The position numbers and the translations under genes are program-made. Shown piece by piece: positions 51,661 through 64,000 of a stretch of DNA of 64,000 bases. Source of the DNA: Pelecanus crispus (Eukaryota; Chordata; Aves; Pelecaniformes; Pelecanidae); contig NC_134643.1 of NCBI RefSeq assembly GCF_030463565.1, positions 166,616,491 to 166,680,490 on the forward strand. Direction: 5' to 3'. The notes under the pieces are model-generated. The model worked only from the letters and a program-made list of their open reading frames with translations, had not been told where the DNA came from and made no database searches. Numbering within the stretch: the first letter of the stretch is position 1; each line of letters opens with the position of its first letter.

Positions 51661-54600
51661 TTTCCCCAGAACGAGGGAGAAGCACGTCCATCAGCCAGTT
51701 CACCCAGTCAGAGAGAGAGCGGGCAGCTCTGCCAGATCCTGGCTCCTGAGAGCTGGTGCCAGCCTAGCTCTTACGCATAAGTGTGCATTAGACTATGCTG
51801 GGGTTCAGAAACAAGTTTGCAACAAAACCATTCAGCCTTAGCTAGCCAGTGTCTTAAAGCCTCCAGTGTCTGACTCCCTACATGGTTGTGCCTTGTAGCA
51901 GTCACGGCTCAATGTACTTGTGCATCACAAGGTAGCCTACTGGCAGTAACCACCCCCCCACCCTCCCCCCCTCCAATCTCATCGTGGACTAAGCCATAGG
52001 AGACTCCAAATGAGGCTGAAAGCTACCCCTTCAATTTAAAACCTTTAACCTTTCCTCACAAATACTTTGATTTTTCTCTCTGACTCTAGAAGTAGCCAAC
52101 GAAAGTTGTCTTCTGAAGACAAAACCTTGTTTTACAACAGCCTGAACTAAGCTGGAGCCAATGATGGAGCCCTTTGATACAGTAAATCTTCTGTTTAGTG
52201 GGCAGAAGTTATCCATACACTGTACTCAATCACGAAACCCATCTTGGAGAAGCAACTTGAAACTTCCTTGAGTTTACCACCTTTGCCTTCCTTTTCCAGC
52301 CCTTTCTTCCCTTTTCTGCTCCCTACCTCCCTGCTCCATCTAACACTGCTTCCTCCTAACACCCGTTGGAGTCCCAGACCCTCTCATTGCCCATCTCATG
52401 GCTGGCAATCCTGAGGGCTAAAAAACCTCATGGGCTGCCCTTTGCACAGCTGACACCACTGGGCAGCTCAAGGGAGGCACACCAGGTTCTTGTCCATTTA
52501 CCATGCACAGAGGTAGGGGAGGACCCAACTCAACCAGAACGTCCCTTCTGGGCAAGCCTGAGGGAGCTGCAAGAGTCTTTGGTCTTCAAACCCCATCTTC
52601 CAGCAAGATGTCACCTTATTTTCAAGTCCAGTGGTGACAAATTCCTCGTCAACTTTTACTCTGCCTTAGCAAAGCTAACTGTTGGAGGATATTCTCCATT
52701 TTGGTCTTTTTGTGAAGCCTTGTATGTATAATTTGTATTCGGTTCTTCTCCTGCATTGGAATTAGTCACATAAGAATCACAGAATTAGCTTTTTCTGGTG
52801 AAAACTCTCCTCTACAGAAACTGTTTCTCAGCTGCCCTCAGAAAACTGTCCCCAACTTTTCCACGGTCTCGAAGCTGACACAACTAGTCCTCTCCTTACC
52901 TTGCAGCTCCTTTCCTTTTTGGCCACAAGGGTGCTCAAAATAACACCGGAAATCTCACTTCACAATTTCTTGCATGACAGCAAGCAACAGAAACCAGCCA
53001 AAAGAGCATTTTTTCCTGAGCTAACTCTCACACGTTTGCAAAAAGAACGGAGTTGCTAAGCAAACAGACCTGCTCCATCTCTGATTTCTTTGCTGCTAAG
53101 ACCATATGGGCCACTGAGCTGGTCCCCACTCCCTGGAGCTTTTGTCTGTGTATATTGCATGCTTCTTTAAAAAAACACAAACCCCCAGTGAGTTCACTAA
53201 GTAAAACAAGCAGGTAAGGTAGTGCTGCATATGGTGCTAGTAAAATTGTAATAGTGAAAGTTGGCAAGAGCCAAGCAGCCTTTGTATTAATTCTCTGGAG
53301 CTTCAGGTAGAGCCTAACGTAATTACTTGCTCTACTTTGTAACATTTTAAGAGAAAAGTATGTGTTTTAAAAAAGTTATATTTCCAAATGAAACAGTCAG
53401 GTCTGGAGCAGACAAAGTGCTTGATTCTGGTCCCTCTGAAGTCAATAGCAAAACTCCCATTGACTTAAATCAGAGCAGGATTATGTCCCAAATCTGAGAA
53501 ATAACAGCAAATGGAGCTGTGCTCTTTTTAAGTTCACTGTCCAGGCTACCAGATTGTAACTTTTTCCTACTTTTTTCTCCACCTGAAATTCCAGAGGTTT
53601 ATCTTTCCTCAGCTCCGCTGGCTGGTCTCAATATTAGAATTGAAATATTTTTCTCACGTGAATACACCTGCGTTACAGACATCTCAGTGTAGGTGGGTGA
53701 ATCCAGAGATCCTGAATCTCACCCACACAAACACAATGATTTCATTCAAGAAATATTCATGTCGTACTTTTATATTCAAAATATCCACAGTCTGTCAAAA
53801 TATCATAAATTTAATTTTCCTGAGTAGATTCAAAACCCCGAAATGCTGAGGCCATTTACATCTCTGCAAGCAGAAGAATTTAAAGCATTTGGGGGATTTC
53901 TGGGAGGAGCTGTCATTTCTCTCTGACGCTTCATTTTTGAGATTGATAAAGGCGTTAACTAAGATTAACTTCCCTGTTAAAGGCAAGTCTGTGATCTTTA
54001 AAACCTGCCTCTAATTAATTGAATTCTACCAATCAATGAATGTTGTTCGCTAACTCTTATCAAAAGTTAGGCAAGGCTGGAAGGGATCTTACCAGCAGCT
54101 CTTTCCCAACATGCCATTGGTAATATTAGTAAAGCCTGACCATTTGATCACCAAATTAAAAAAGAATATGGATCCATTGCTTTTATTTCTTGGATGTTGT
54201 ATGTAATCTGTAAAGACAGCACTTATGGGAACCATTTGTTAGCTTGGGTGTCCAGAACCATCTTACTGTACGTATTTTCTCTAACTAGCTTGTCATTTCA
54301 AAGTTTCTCGAAAGTACCTGCTTCCTGGGTACAAGTAGGTCTTCCAAATTTCCATGTAATGCCTGAATAACAAAAATGAGGATCTGGGCCATCTTCTCGT
54401 CTCTGCCTTGCTTTGATCCTGCCACACCGGTTGTCAACAGAGCAGTCAGAAGTGATGGAAAGCTGAAATGCATCGAGATCCTTGCTTGTTCCTTAAGAAC
54501 ACCCCAGACCTCCCTCCATCTCAAATGGTACGTGAAGGAGCCTGCGACGGCCACCCGGTGCCGGACGGAGCCTTGTACCAGTTTGCAGTTCACCTTCTCC

Positions 54601-55327
54601 TATGGCTCCTACGAGCACAGGAGTCTTTTCTAGCACCTTGCCTTGCCCTGTTATTTCTATTCAAGTGTTTATGGTCTCTAATCAGCACCTAACTTGCCTG
54701 CACTGGGCTTTGTCCCATACCTACGGCGGGTTTTTCATTTGGGCTTCTCCTGGCCTGCTTTCAATCACTGGGGTCACGTGCCTTTGGAGGGAGATGAAAA
54801 GCAGATTTTATTAAATGGACATAAACCGCAGTAAAGCTGCACTGGCTTTCAATAATTTCAGTCTGATGAACCGCAGTGTTTATTATCAAGAGTTTCTTAT
54901 TGATTCTCCGCAGCCTGTGTCGATTTCCTTACAAGGGGAGGAAAGCGCGGTCCCACGCTTGAGGTGGCCGCGACTCGCGGGACCTTCGCCTCCCTTGGCT
55001 TTACGTTCCCCATCTGCCGAGATCTCCTCCGCGCTTTGGGCAAGGCGTCAGCGTTGACTCTGGGCGTGAGGTCTGGGGCTTTCCCACGCCATGCGGGCCC
55101 TAATGCCAGATGACACCTTTAAATGCCGTGACACCCGTGGGTGTCCTCCGGAAATGAGGGTCCCGCTGCCTTCAGGGTGGTGTGCCGCCTCCTGTTGGCT
55201 TCTTTCCTCCCTCCTCCTCCCAGCCCCCACAGCTGGCCCTGTATAACGAGGACTGTCTCTGACAAGAAATTAAACCAGAGCATGCGCACCAGTGCCTTTT
55301 TGTTTACCAGGAAGCAACATTCAGACC
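51661..55327. other. Intergenic region, no gene recognised
   Basis: 3.7 kb. Notable only for a C-rich tract (51952-51975), a possible very old repeat (53411-53490) and a small CpG cluster near 54945-55065. ORFs do not resemble known proteins. Confidence 0.6.
53411..53490. repeat. Possible ancient amniote interspersed repeat
   Basis: The words TCTGAAGTCAATAG and CCCATTGACTTAAATCAGAG form the inverted 'gaagtcaatgg / ccattgacttc' pattern common in old reptile and bird repeats. Family not determined. Confidence 0.35.
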
Positions 55328-55485
55328 AGCCGGGTTAGCTCAGTTGGTTAGAGCATGGTGCTAGTAATGCCAAATTCACAGGTTCAATCCCTGCTTACTG
55401 CAGGGGGGTTGGGCTCGATGATCTCTCAAGATCCCTTCCAACCCAAAGCATTCTATGATTCTATGATTCTCTGATTCTATGATTC
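55328..55485 (+). mobile_element. tRNA-derived SINE with CR1 tail (TguSINE1-like)
   Basis: The head is a tRNA-like sequence: an A box TAGCTCAGTTGG (55336-55347), an anticodon-arm region GTGCTAGTAATGCC resembling tRNA-Ile, and a perfect B box GGTTCAATCC (55381-55390). It is followed by a CR1 3' end (TTGGGCTCGATGATCTCTCA, ATCCCTTCCAACCC) and ATTCTATG-type tail repeats. The CR1 tail is presumably the signal for mobilisation by CR1 reverse transcriptase. TguSINE1 of songbirds has this architecture; the family name is from recall. Confidence 0.88.
55336..55391 (+). promoter_or_regulatory. RNA polymerase III A and B boxes of the SINE
   Basis: A box TAGCTCAGTTGG and B box GGTTCAATCCC both fit the tRNA internal-promoter consensus, so the copy may still be recognisable to polymerase III. 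Confidence 0.7.
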
Positions 55486-58400
55486 ACTCCCCCACCTCCC
55501 GCCATGACCCAGGAGGTGCCGGGCAGCCAGTTGGCTGCAGAAGTCCCTGGGACTGCCTGTACAAACACAGGTTGTTATGATGTGCCTGCAAAGCTCGTGA
55601 TAACGCTTTGGGGACATGGAAACGCCTGCTAGCCCCTGGGGTTCAGAGTGGGAGACTCTGTACTCTGCACAGCAGCATTCTCCTGGCCAAGTCTCCCGTG
55701 CTGCAGGGCCCTGGACCACCTCCTCCATCTCCTGCAAGCCCTTGGCAGCTGAGAGAGCGGCTGCAAACCAGGAGCTGGGTGACTACCTGGTCCTGCAGGT
55801 GCATTAAACTTTCCCTAGTGAAAGTGAGACTCATTTGTAAAATAAAACAGTTGGGGCCTTTGAGGTGTGATAAAAGAGGTAGCGCTGTTTTACGAGCTGC
55901 AGAGAGGAAAGATTTGCCTGTCCCAAACCTGCCTACCAGTGTTATGGTATCCACATGCGGTGACAGCATTGAGGCAAACCAGTGCTGCCAAGTATTTGCA
56001 GCATGAGAAAAACGCATTTTTCTGTAGGAAATTTCACAGCAAGAGCTCCTGAGGGTGACCCCCTCACAGCCCCGCAGCAGCTTGGCGTTCACGGGGAAAG
56101 GTGTTTTGAGTGCCAGCCTCGGCCGTGCCATGCTGACCGGGCTCCCTGGCGCCGTACACCACCGTACATCGCCTTCCACCGGCCAAAACTGCCCCCATCC
56201 TCCTCAACATGTGGCATTTCCCTGTCTCACGCAGGGCTTCAGGTCCAGGTCTTCCCCAAAGAGCAGCATCGTGAGAGCGTCGGCTTGGCAGAGGGTGCTG
56301 GTGTGAAAAGCGAGAGTGGGTTTGCTCGATGTCGGTGGTGATTGCTACCAGCATTTCCGCCAGCTAAATATGGGGGTAGCCACTAAAAACAAATCCTGCT
56401 CTCAGTTTCATTGCTGAAATCGAGGGTGTTTCGTCTGGTTTCTAATGGGAGCGATAGCTGTTGGCATCGGCTCTGAATAATTTCACTCTAGCAATAAGTG
56501 AAGATGTGCAATAGTCCGAGGTTTAAGATCATGAGAGTTAGCCCAAGGCTTTTTCTCAGTTTTGCTTTGAGGTAAGCCAGCGATTCAAAGCGAAACCTGG
56601 CTAAAACCATGATAGTTAGTTACTTCTAAATTTTACCCTACCCAGAAATGTTTGAGGCATGCAAACGAAAGCCCTCCATCCCCAAAGAGGCTGAGGCCCG
56701 AACTTCAGGCATGAGTGAAAGCATCCAACGAAGGAGATGGGGGAAGCTCTGGGAGAAAGATAAACCACCACCTGACTGCAGGTATGTCTCTTGGGCAAGT
56801 TTAACACCTCTCTTAGTTCGATGTCTTTAATTTGTACGCAATAAGGAGCGAAGATTTGAAAGGACAGATTTCAGTGCAGCGGCTCCTGTAAAGACCCACT
56901 GAGGCTGCGACCACATTTCTGCCCTCCCCATTCCTGTTGGGTGGAGGTCAGGAAATGTGCAGATGCATTCGATGGAGGTGCCAGTGTGGGAGACACTTGG
57001 CACTGAAGCTTTCCCGAAAAATCAGCTTCCAAGAGCTGTGGTGGGCAAAGTTTTGCATAGGACGTTGTGGAAGGTGTCCTTCAAAAGCCGCCTTGAGTTT
57101 CAGAAGTTCCAAAAAAAAAAAAAAAAAAAAAAAAAAAGCATTTTCCATCTGAATGCTTTTAAAAATGCTTTTAAATTCTCTAAGCAGGTAAGTAGACTTC
57201 GGTTTTATTAAAACATGTTCTACTAATGGCTAGCAGTAGTATATCAAGCATAGCAAAGTGACTCAAGAAGTCCTCGCCCTCAAAGCACAAACCTTTGACT
57301 TTTCCCTCCCTCCTTTATATTAATAAGCTATTTTAACTCCGCCCGCTTTTCAACAAACCTTTCCCGGAGTATTTGCAAAGGCTGGACGTAGGTGCTTGCT
57401 CGCTCAAATGCCTGCGTGTAAACACCAGTGACAAACCCCACGTTCCTAAGGGATTGCCCCTACTCCCGCGCTGCCGGTGCCACTGCCGGTGCCTCGTTGA
57501 GACGGTGACCTCTAGTGGCACCGGGGAGCCAGGTATGAACCCCAAAAAGCTGCGGAAGGCAAGTGCCCCTCGCCTCTGCGAGTGAAGAAAACGAGCGGTT
57601 GAAACAAGGTGGGCTCTGCGCCTTGGCTTTTTGCATCCAGGTGCGCAGACGCAGTTACCTGTAATTTGTGGTAGGTGTTTTGTGCGTGTATTTTTCCCTG
57701 TCTTTCCTATTATAAAAACTCATTCTTTTAGTATGTGGCAGTTAATGCAGTACTTAATCACTGCTAGTGCGTAATCCCAAGCCGACATCTCTCATGTGCA
57801 TGGGAAGGTAAGCCTGCTTGCAAGAGATGGTGGGGAGCGGCAGATTTCACCTCTAGGTATCCTAAAAATAGCATCTGAGGATTAAAATCCTTTTTTGCCG
57901 TTTCTCCCTGTTCCTAATTTTTTGCCGTAAATCAACATTTCTTTGGCATCCCTGACTATGGAGAGGATGTGGATTGGGGCCCAGAATCCCTGTCCCCCTC
58001 TGTACCCCCTCCCTGCTCCAGATGGGCTCAGAAAGAGAAGGAAATCATCTCCTTCTCCAGCACTTCCACCTGTTTCCTTCCAGCACCCAGCTGGCCCTCT
58101 CGAACAAGACCAGACCCCTGGGTAAAACTAAGTCCCTTGGCCAACATGGGCTGATGTGCTCGGCCTCATCAGTCCATCTCCTATCTGGATGGGTGTGGAG
58201 CCAGCCCCAGTGCTCACCAGACCCATGCGCCCCTGTCCCGTTAACATCTTCCCCAAAGGGCAAAGAGGCCTCCTGCCACCCACACCAGCTCCCCATCACC
58301 TCAGCAGCCCCTTTGGACCTGGTGCCAATGGCTGCTGCATGGAGAAGTGCCTGAGCTGGCCTTCACCGTGCTTGATCTGCGCCGAGCACGGCCAAGCCAA

Positions 58401-61400
58401 CTTGTGTCAAACACACAGGTGATGTTGGATGGCTTTTTCTCCCCCCTTACAAAAATGGCTTTTCTTCCCTTAAATGTTTTTTTCCACTAACTCCCCATCC
58501 TTCCTTGCTTACGTAGGGCAAGCTCTGTCGTGGGCCTCGTACAAAGCTTTGCAATCAGTGTGCAGCAGCAGATCATCCGGAGATGAGAACAACCACTTCC
58601 TCCCTCCACCACCTCTGTGAATCTGCACCAGGACCTGTTGACAGCTCTGCCCCACCCTCCTCAGCTCAAGCCTAGAGAAATGCCCGCCATCAGAAAATCA
58701 AAAGTCGCTCAATACTTCTTCCCTGCTGCACGACGTACACACAGGAGCGACAGCAAGGTGACTTGCTCCCATGGACACTGGAGCATCTTATAATGGGACC
58801 GGCATCACCGTGGCTTGGGTGGGTCCATGGTCCCTTCGCGCTCCTCCTGAAAGCCCCTGAGGTATTAACATGCCACCCCAACTGTGCCAGGGCTTCTCCC
58901 CGGCATTGCCCTGCTCAGGGCCCAGCAGACACCCTGCATGCTCAGGAGGGCAGAGAAAGTTCAACGCTGCCAGTGAGGGGTGGGTGTGCACCTTGGCACG
59001 CTCCCTTCCTCCGGTGGGGCTGTCCCACCCCGCTGCGGCATTGCCCCGTGCTGCCCTGCTCCCTCACCGGTGGGCAGCACATCACACCTGGCAGCACGGA
59101 GGCACGTTAACAAATGGTTCCTTAGAGGAAGCCATCTTTAAGCAAACTTTTAGATTGGTCTAAGGATGTGCTTCACTGCCTCTTGAGCTGGGTGGCTCGG
59201 GGGATGTCGATTTAACCTCCCCACTGTGGACCCAGTCACCGCTTTCCCTGCGGAGAGCATGGTCTCTCTGCTCAGGGATATATCTTCCCACAAAAGCCCA
59301 CTTCCCGTGCATGAATTTGAATCTAATTAGTATTTGCTCAGTAGAGCTTACCAAAGGGTCCCAATGCGGTACCGTTGTTTTACCTCAGACTGGTTTCTGA
59401 TGAAAAATTGGGTCATTCAAGTGGTAAGTACTTTTTCCCTGTCGAGCTTTGTACATTTTACAAGACACAAGGGTCCCCTGTGATGGTGCACAAGCCCCTG
59501 GACCCAGGCAGCCGTGGGGAGTCCACTCACAGATATGGTCTACCTCGGAGAGTAGGATGAAGATGTTCACATCTCAAGAAGAAAATGTGCTTCTGACTAT
59601 GAAACCACCTTCACCCCCGCCCTTACCCCAGTCTGCACCCAATTACAAACATTAATCCCATCATCAACACACATCGTGCCAGAAAAAGTGTTTATATTTT
59701 TTAACTGACAGATCAGCTGTGCAAAACAAATATTGGGAACAACTGCCTGTGAAATGAGAACCATGCAAGCACTGAAATTAAGAATGATTTTAGTGCAGGA
59801 GCCTGACCCAGCAGAACGAAGCCAGCAGGTGAATGCCCACTCTTGTCAGTGGGACTGGCTTTGGGTCCAGCCACAGAGGGTTTGCTGGGTCACCTGCACA
59901 TATGGAGCCTGTAAGCGAAACATGGCTCTGACCAGAGACACGTGGCGAGGCGGTGGGAGCTGGGTGGTGGGAAGCAGTGGGAGGCTCCTGCTGTGAGCTT
60001 CGGGCACCTTTGGGAGGGTGGTGGGACCGGCTGCCCATGGCCATTCCGCTGGCAGCAGTGGCCAGGATGGCATGGCAGTGGCCGGACCTTTTGTTCCCTG
60101 TTACCAGAAAAAGCTGAAGGCAGAAACTGCTTTTTCACAGCGAGAGGCATTCGGTCTGCCAGCCATAGCCAGACTATTAATTTGTGAACCAAGTGTGGGT
60201 GGGGAGACAGTGCATATCCTTATCTACAGCTTCGGAGGAGTATCAAAGTCTAGCTATTGAAACTACTCTGTCTTCATTTCTAGTAAATACTAATTTTACC
60301 CTTCTTAGGAGCTGGCATTTAAATCAGATTAGGACGATGACTCTATTGTCCCAGGCTACTTGAATGCATCTTTTTTAGAAAAAAAAAAAAAAAAGGCCAT
60401 GGCCAACAGGTCACCTCATGTGAAATTGTGTGTCTAGTAATCAGCGGTCAAGGCCAACTGAATTCATCAGATGACTACAACGCTGGAGAGATGGGAAATT
60501 ACTGGCCTCCCTCAAATTTCCCTCAGCTCTTGAAGAAAAATACCCTTTGTTTCTTGTCCTTTTAGAAATATTCTTTGTTATTCCCGTTTTCTATCAGCCA
60601 AGCTTTGACTCATTCTGGCACCAACCATTTGCAACCAGAGCAGTCACATCCCTTCCCAAGCAGCGACATTCACACAGTTATGGCGAGCTGGTGATTAAGG
60701 ACGCACTTAGCAAGACAGCTAAATTCCTGCTCGCTTGAGGGCCGTCAGTGGTAGACGATGAGCTACCCATGTGCACTGTATGTGGTGGTACTAAAGAACC
60801 AGCAGCATGCTGCAATAGCTGTGTAAGGTTGGAGATCTGTTCCTGCATTTGAAAAAGGTAAGTGGGATTTTAGACAACTTCGAGGTCAGACTTTGATCAG
60901 GGGGTGTGAAGAACAAAACTCTTCTCTCTGACTGCATGTTTCGAGATTACACATTTTAACAGCTCTGAACTGCATGTGTTGCTGCAGACAATTAATGCTG
61001 GCAGAGCGCCAAACCAAAAAAAAAAAAAGAAATTAAAAAAAAACCCCAGAAACTTGCTTCGACAACATGCTAAGCCGCGTGGTATTTTGTCACAAGCAAA
61101 ATACTCACTGAATAACAAATTCATTACTTTAACAGTCTCTGAAAGTTTCCAGCATGGCTCACAGGCAACATCCCACTTTAAGATTTCTGACTCCATGGTG
61201 CTAAACCATACAACTGCAATTTGTAAAGAAAGTAAACTAGACCACCTCGTTCCCTGCCTCTGATGCCTATCTGTGAGATGCAAATCATTCCTCCATGTCT
61301 CATGGCAGAGGGAAAATCTCAGCAGATGCTAGGGTGGCAAGCAGTGGGTAGCTATGGCAGCAGACGGAAGGGAATTATCCCTGCCTCCGTGACTCACCGT

Positions 61401-62810
61401 GTTGGAAGTGTTGGTGCTTCCCACTTGTGCAAAGACTTCCCAGTAAGAAGAGGCTTGGAGCAAGCCATGGCCAGCGCTCTCACTTGGGGTGTTAAAAGAT
61501 GATTTTCTACCCCTCCTTGCTGAAGTTGGGCAGGGGCATCTGTTGGCCTGGTTAAGATGTGGCTCATGGCTTTCTGGGGTGGCTCAACACGATGCTGAGC
61601 AGGCTCTATTTTTATGTGTATGGATGGGTTTTGTTGTTTCTTGGAAGGGTCTTCCCTTACGCTAACATCCAATCCTGCTTTTTCCAAAAAAAAGCGTCAC
61701 TTTGAGGTCCGTTTTCTCTGTCTACCGTGTACATAGAAAACTTCCTCAAAGATGCAAAAGCTTGTACCGTTTTTTTTCATAGCTTTTAGGGAGTCCTCAG
61801 AAGTCTCTCCACTCACAATTACCCTGTCAGACCAAACTCTTCATGATCACAAATCCTTCAAAGCATTAAGCGTAGCTCCATTAGAGCCCTGAGACTCAAG
61901 TGTTTTCAATAAGCATTAGCAGCTAAAATGTTGCAGTCTTCATGAATACGTTAAACATGAGTGAAATGCCAGGAAGCAAAATTTCCACTATGAAGAAATA
62001 ATTTGGTAACTGTGTTCCCAGGCGTGTAAGGGAGGAGAACAACCGCAACTTGGACTCAGGAGACAAGAGTGGAGATGCAGTGGCATGTAATAAACACATT
62101 AAAACGGTATTTAGCCAACAAATCCTGAAAACTATGGATGTTTAAGGTGGTTTGGTTTAAGATGTATCTGCCTGGTCCTACTTGTAAACCCTAAAAGGCA
62201 AACTTTGCTGGCTGTAAAATAAATCCTTCAATATAATCCATTAAAATCCATCCACATTTAAAGCATCACCAAAATTCAACCCAATTAAATGTTTGGGGTT
62301 TAAGTCCATGTGGTTTAAGCAGCACGTTTTCTTATGTAGACACACAGAGCTGCAACACAGCGAAGAGAGAAGGAGCAGAAGTTGTGGAGGGTTCGGTGAA
62401 GCACATCGCCCACCGCAAGTGGACTTCAGGGGAAAAGCTCTGCCAGGGAAGGGAGCTGCAGAGAAACACAAGGCTCTACGCAGGACCTGCACAGGGGTTT
62501 GGCACCATTTTGTTGGGGAAGGAGGGCAGGACCCTCACCAGAATTGCACCATGCGACTAAACAGTGCAAGAACATCTCCCTTGCCTGTCCCCAGGCAACT
62601 TCCAAGCTTTTTGAGGGTATTACTATCTAGCAGCCAATTTTTCATGTGGCCTTGAACAAAATCTTACTCGCATGAACATGTCTTTCATGGGGAAACTGCA
62701 AAGCAAAGTGGAGGATTCACCCTGAGATGTTGCTTTCTACTTATCGTTCAGCCCCAGAAGTGCCTGGTCTCTATTCCCAGCTCCTGGTGAAATCCTCCGG
62801 TATGTGGAGA
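55486..62810. other. Intergenic region, no gene recognised
   Basis: 7.3 kb, moderately GC-rich between about 55.5 and 60.2 kb, so many chance ORFs occur on both strands; none shows a domain, signal peptide or splice context I can defend. Contains A27 at 57111-57137 and an A-run near 60379-60395. Confidence 0.55.
57111..57137. repeat. Poly(A) run
   Basis: Twenty-seven consecutive A bases, the longest homopolymer in the window. No retrogene or LINE body is recognisable upstream. Confidence 0.95.
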
Positions 62811-64000
62811 TATAGAATCATAGAATCATAGAATTGTCTAGGTTGGAAAAGACCTTTAAGATCATCCAGTCCAACCATTAACCTACACTACCAAGTCTAC
62901 TCTAAGCCAAACAAGGGTAGACTAGACTAAACCATGTCCCCAGGTGCCACATCTACCCGTTTTTTGAACACTTCCAGGGATGGGGACTCCACCACCTCTC
63001 TGGGCAGCCTCTTCCAATGCTTGACCACCCTTTCCGTCACGAAATTTTTCCTAATTTCCAACCTAAACCTCCCCTGGCGCAGCTTAAGCCCATTTCCTCT
63101 CGTCCTATCGCTAACTACTTGGGAGAAGAGCCCAACACCCACCTCGCTACAACCTCCTTTCAGGGAGTTGTAGAGAGCGATAAGGTCTCCCCTCAGCCTC
63201 CTCTTCTCCTGGCTAAACAACCCCAGTTCCCTCAGCCGCTCCTCATAAGGCCCGTGCTCCAGACCCTTCACCAGCCTTGTTGCCCTTCTCTGGACACGCT
63301 CCAGCACCTCAATGTCTTTCTTGTATTGAGGGGCCCAAAACTGGACACAGTATTCCAGGTGCGGCCTCACCGGCGCCGAGTACAGGGGGACAATCACCTC
63401 CCTGCTTCTGCTGGCCACACTATTGCTAACACAAGCCAGGATGCTGTTGGTCTTCTTGGCCACCTGGGCACACTGCTGGCTCATGTTCAGCCGGCTGTCT
63501 ACCAACACCCCCAGGTCCTTTTCGGCCAGGCAGCTTTCCAGCCACTCTTCCCCAAGCCTGTAGCGTTGCATGGGGTTGTTGTGACCGAAGTGCAGGACCC
63601 GGCACTTGGCCTTGTTGAACCTCATCCAGTTGGCCTCGGCCCATCGGTCCAGCCTGTCCAGGTCCCTCTGCAGGGCCATCCTACCCTCCAGCAGATCGAC
63701 ACTCCCACCCAGTTTGGTGTCATCTGCAAACTTACTGAGGGTGCACTCAATCCCCTCATCCAGATCATCGATAAAGATATTAAACAAGGCTGGCCCCAAA
63801 ACTGAGCCCTGGGGAACACCACTCGTGACCGGCTGCCAACTGGACTTAACTCCATTTACAACTACTCTCTGGGCTCGGCCACCCAACCAGTTTTTTACCC
63901 AGCGAAGACTACGCCCGTCCAAGCCATGAGCTGCCAGCTTCCCAAGGAGAATATTGTGGGAGACGGTGTCAAAAGCTTTGCTAAAGTCCAGGTAAATGAC
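62811..64000 (-). mobile_element. CR1 LINE, RT frame open, cut by window edge
   Basis: On the minus strand a CR1 reading frame enters from beyond 64000 ([20 protein letters not shown], a polymerase palm motif), continues through [20 protein letters not shown], the catalytic [29 protein letters not shown] and [20 protein letters not shown], and stops at about 62927 without an internal break. The 3' UTR ends with CATAGAATCATAGAAT-type octamer repeats at 62811-62835 (plus-strand view). Same subfamily as the copy at 17023. Because the frame is open this is a fairly young insertion; its 5' part is outside the window. Confidence 0.95.

Noticed and set aside
52775-52795. Possible second CR1 3' tip (AGAATCACAGAATTAGC)
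   Set aside because: Only about 16 bp match before homology ends; too short to separate from chance.
54376-54633. 85-codon ORF beginning MRIWAIFSSLPCF, at first glance like a secreted immune-type leader
   Set aside because: No cysteine pattern or domain follows, and no flanking splice structure supports an exon.
55328-55400. Functional tRNA-Ile gene
   Set aside because: The anticodon arm is altered, there is no proper acceptor-stem closure, and it runs directly into a CR1 tail; it is a SINE head.
57111-57137. Poly(A) run as the tail of a processed pseudogene
   Set aside because: No recognisable reading frame, gene body or flanking duplication is visible beside it.
63017-63805. 262-codon plus-strand ORF at the right end
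   Set aside because: Antisense shadow of the CR1 reverse transcriptase frame, which clearly runs on the minus strand.

Overview
The window is vertebrate nuclear DNA, almost certainly from a bird. Evidence: several CR1 LINEs with the octamer-type tail (ATTCTATG repeats), a tRNA-derived SINE that borrows a CR1 tail, an avian-type LTR retrovirus family, and a conserved multi-exon gene with compact introns. The SINE head looks tRNA-Ile-derived and resembles the songbird TguSINE1 type, so a passerine is my best guess, but that rests on recall of the family and not on a search.

The left 35 kb holds one complete protein-coding gene on the minus strand: TM9SF2, a nine-span transmembrane (nonaspanin) protein of the endosome/Golgi system. 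All 17 coding exons can be read from the ATG at 35268 to the TGA at 1436. Every junction is GT-AG, phases match throughout, and the spliced CDS is 1953 nt (650 codons plus stop). A GC-rich CpG-island promoter covers about 34.56-35.80 kb. The 3' UTR lies in 1-1435.

The introns carry a layered set of transposon insertions. Intron 1 has an old CR1 tail and a four-tract G-quadruplex candidate. Intron 4 has a complete but defective endogenous retrovirus (22534-27022, plus strand, perfect 5-bp target duplication) that has lost its reverse transcriptase region. Intron 6 has a CR1 with a nearly intact RT C-terminal region and a second CR1 tail. Intron 7 has a solo LTR and a 71-bp LTR miniature in inverted orientation; their flanks imply that the 110 bp between them were inverted after both inserted. 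The donor site of exon 6 lies in a 21-bp tandem duplication, giving two identical in-frame donors.

The right 28 kb (about 35.8-64 kb) is upstream of TM9SF2 and holds no protein-coding gene I can support. It contains two inverted copies of an old CR1 about 4.9 kb apart that share a 408-bp tract with only two differences, although their flanks differ much more (a gene-conversion signature). It also holds an isolated CpG-rich island near 48.83-49.15 kb, a 70-bp direct repeat pair, the SINE, several homopolymer runs, and a young CR1 whose RT frame is open to the right edge. I found no evidence for a new multi-gene system; the unusual signals are local rearrangement and conversion events and the duplicated splice donor.
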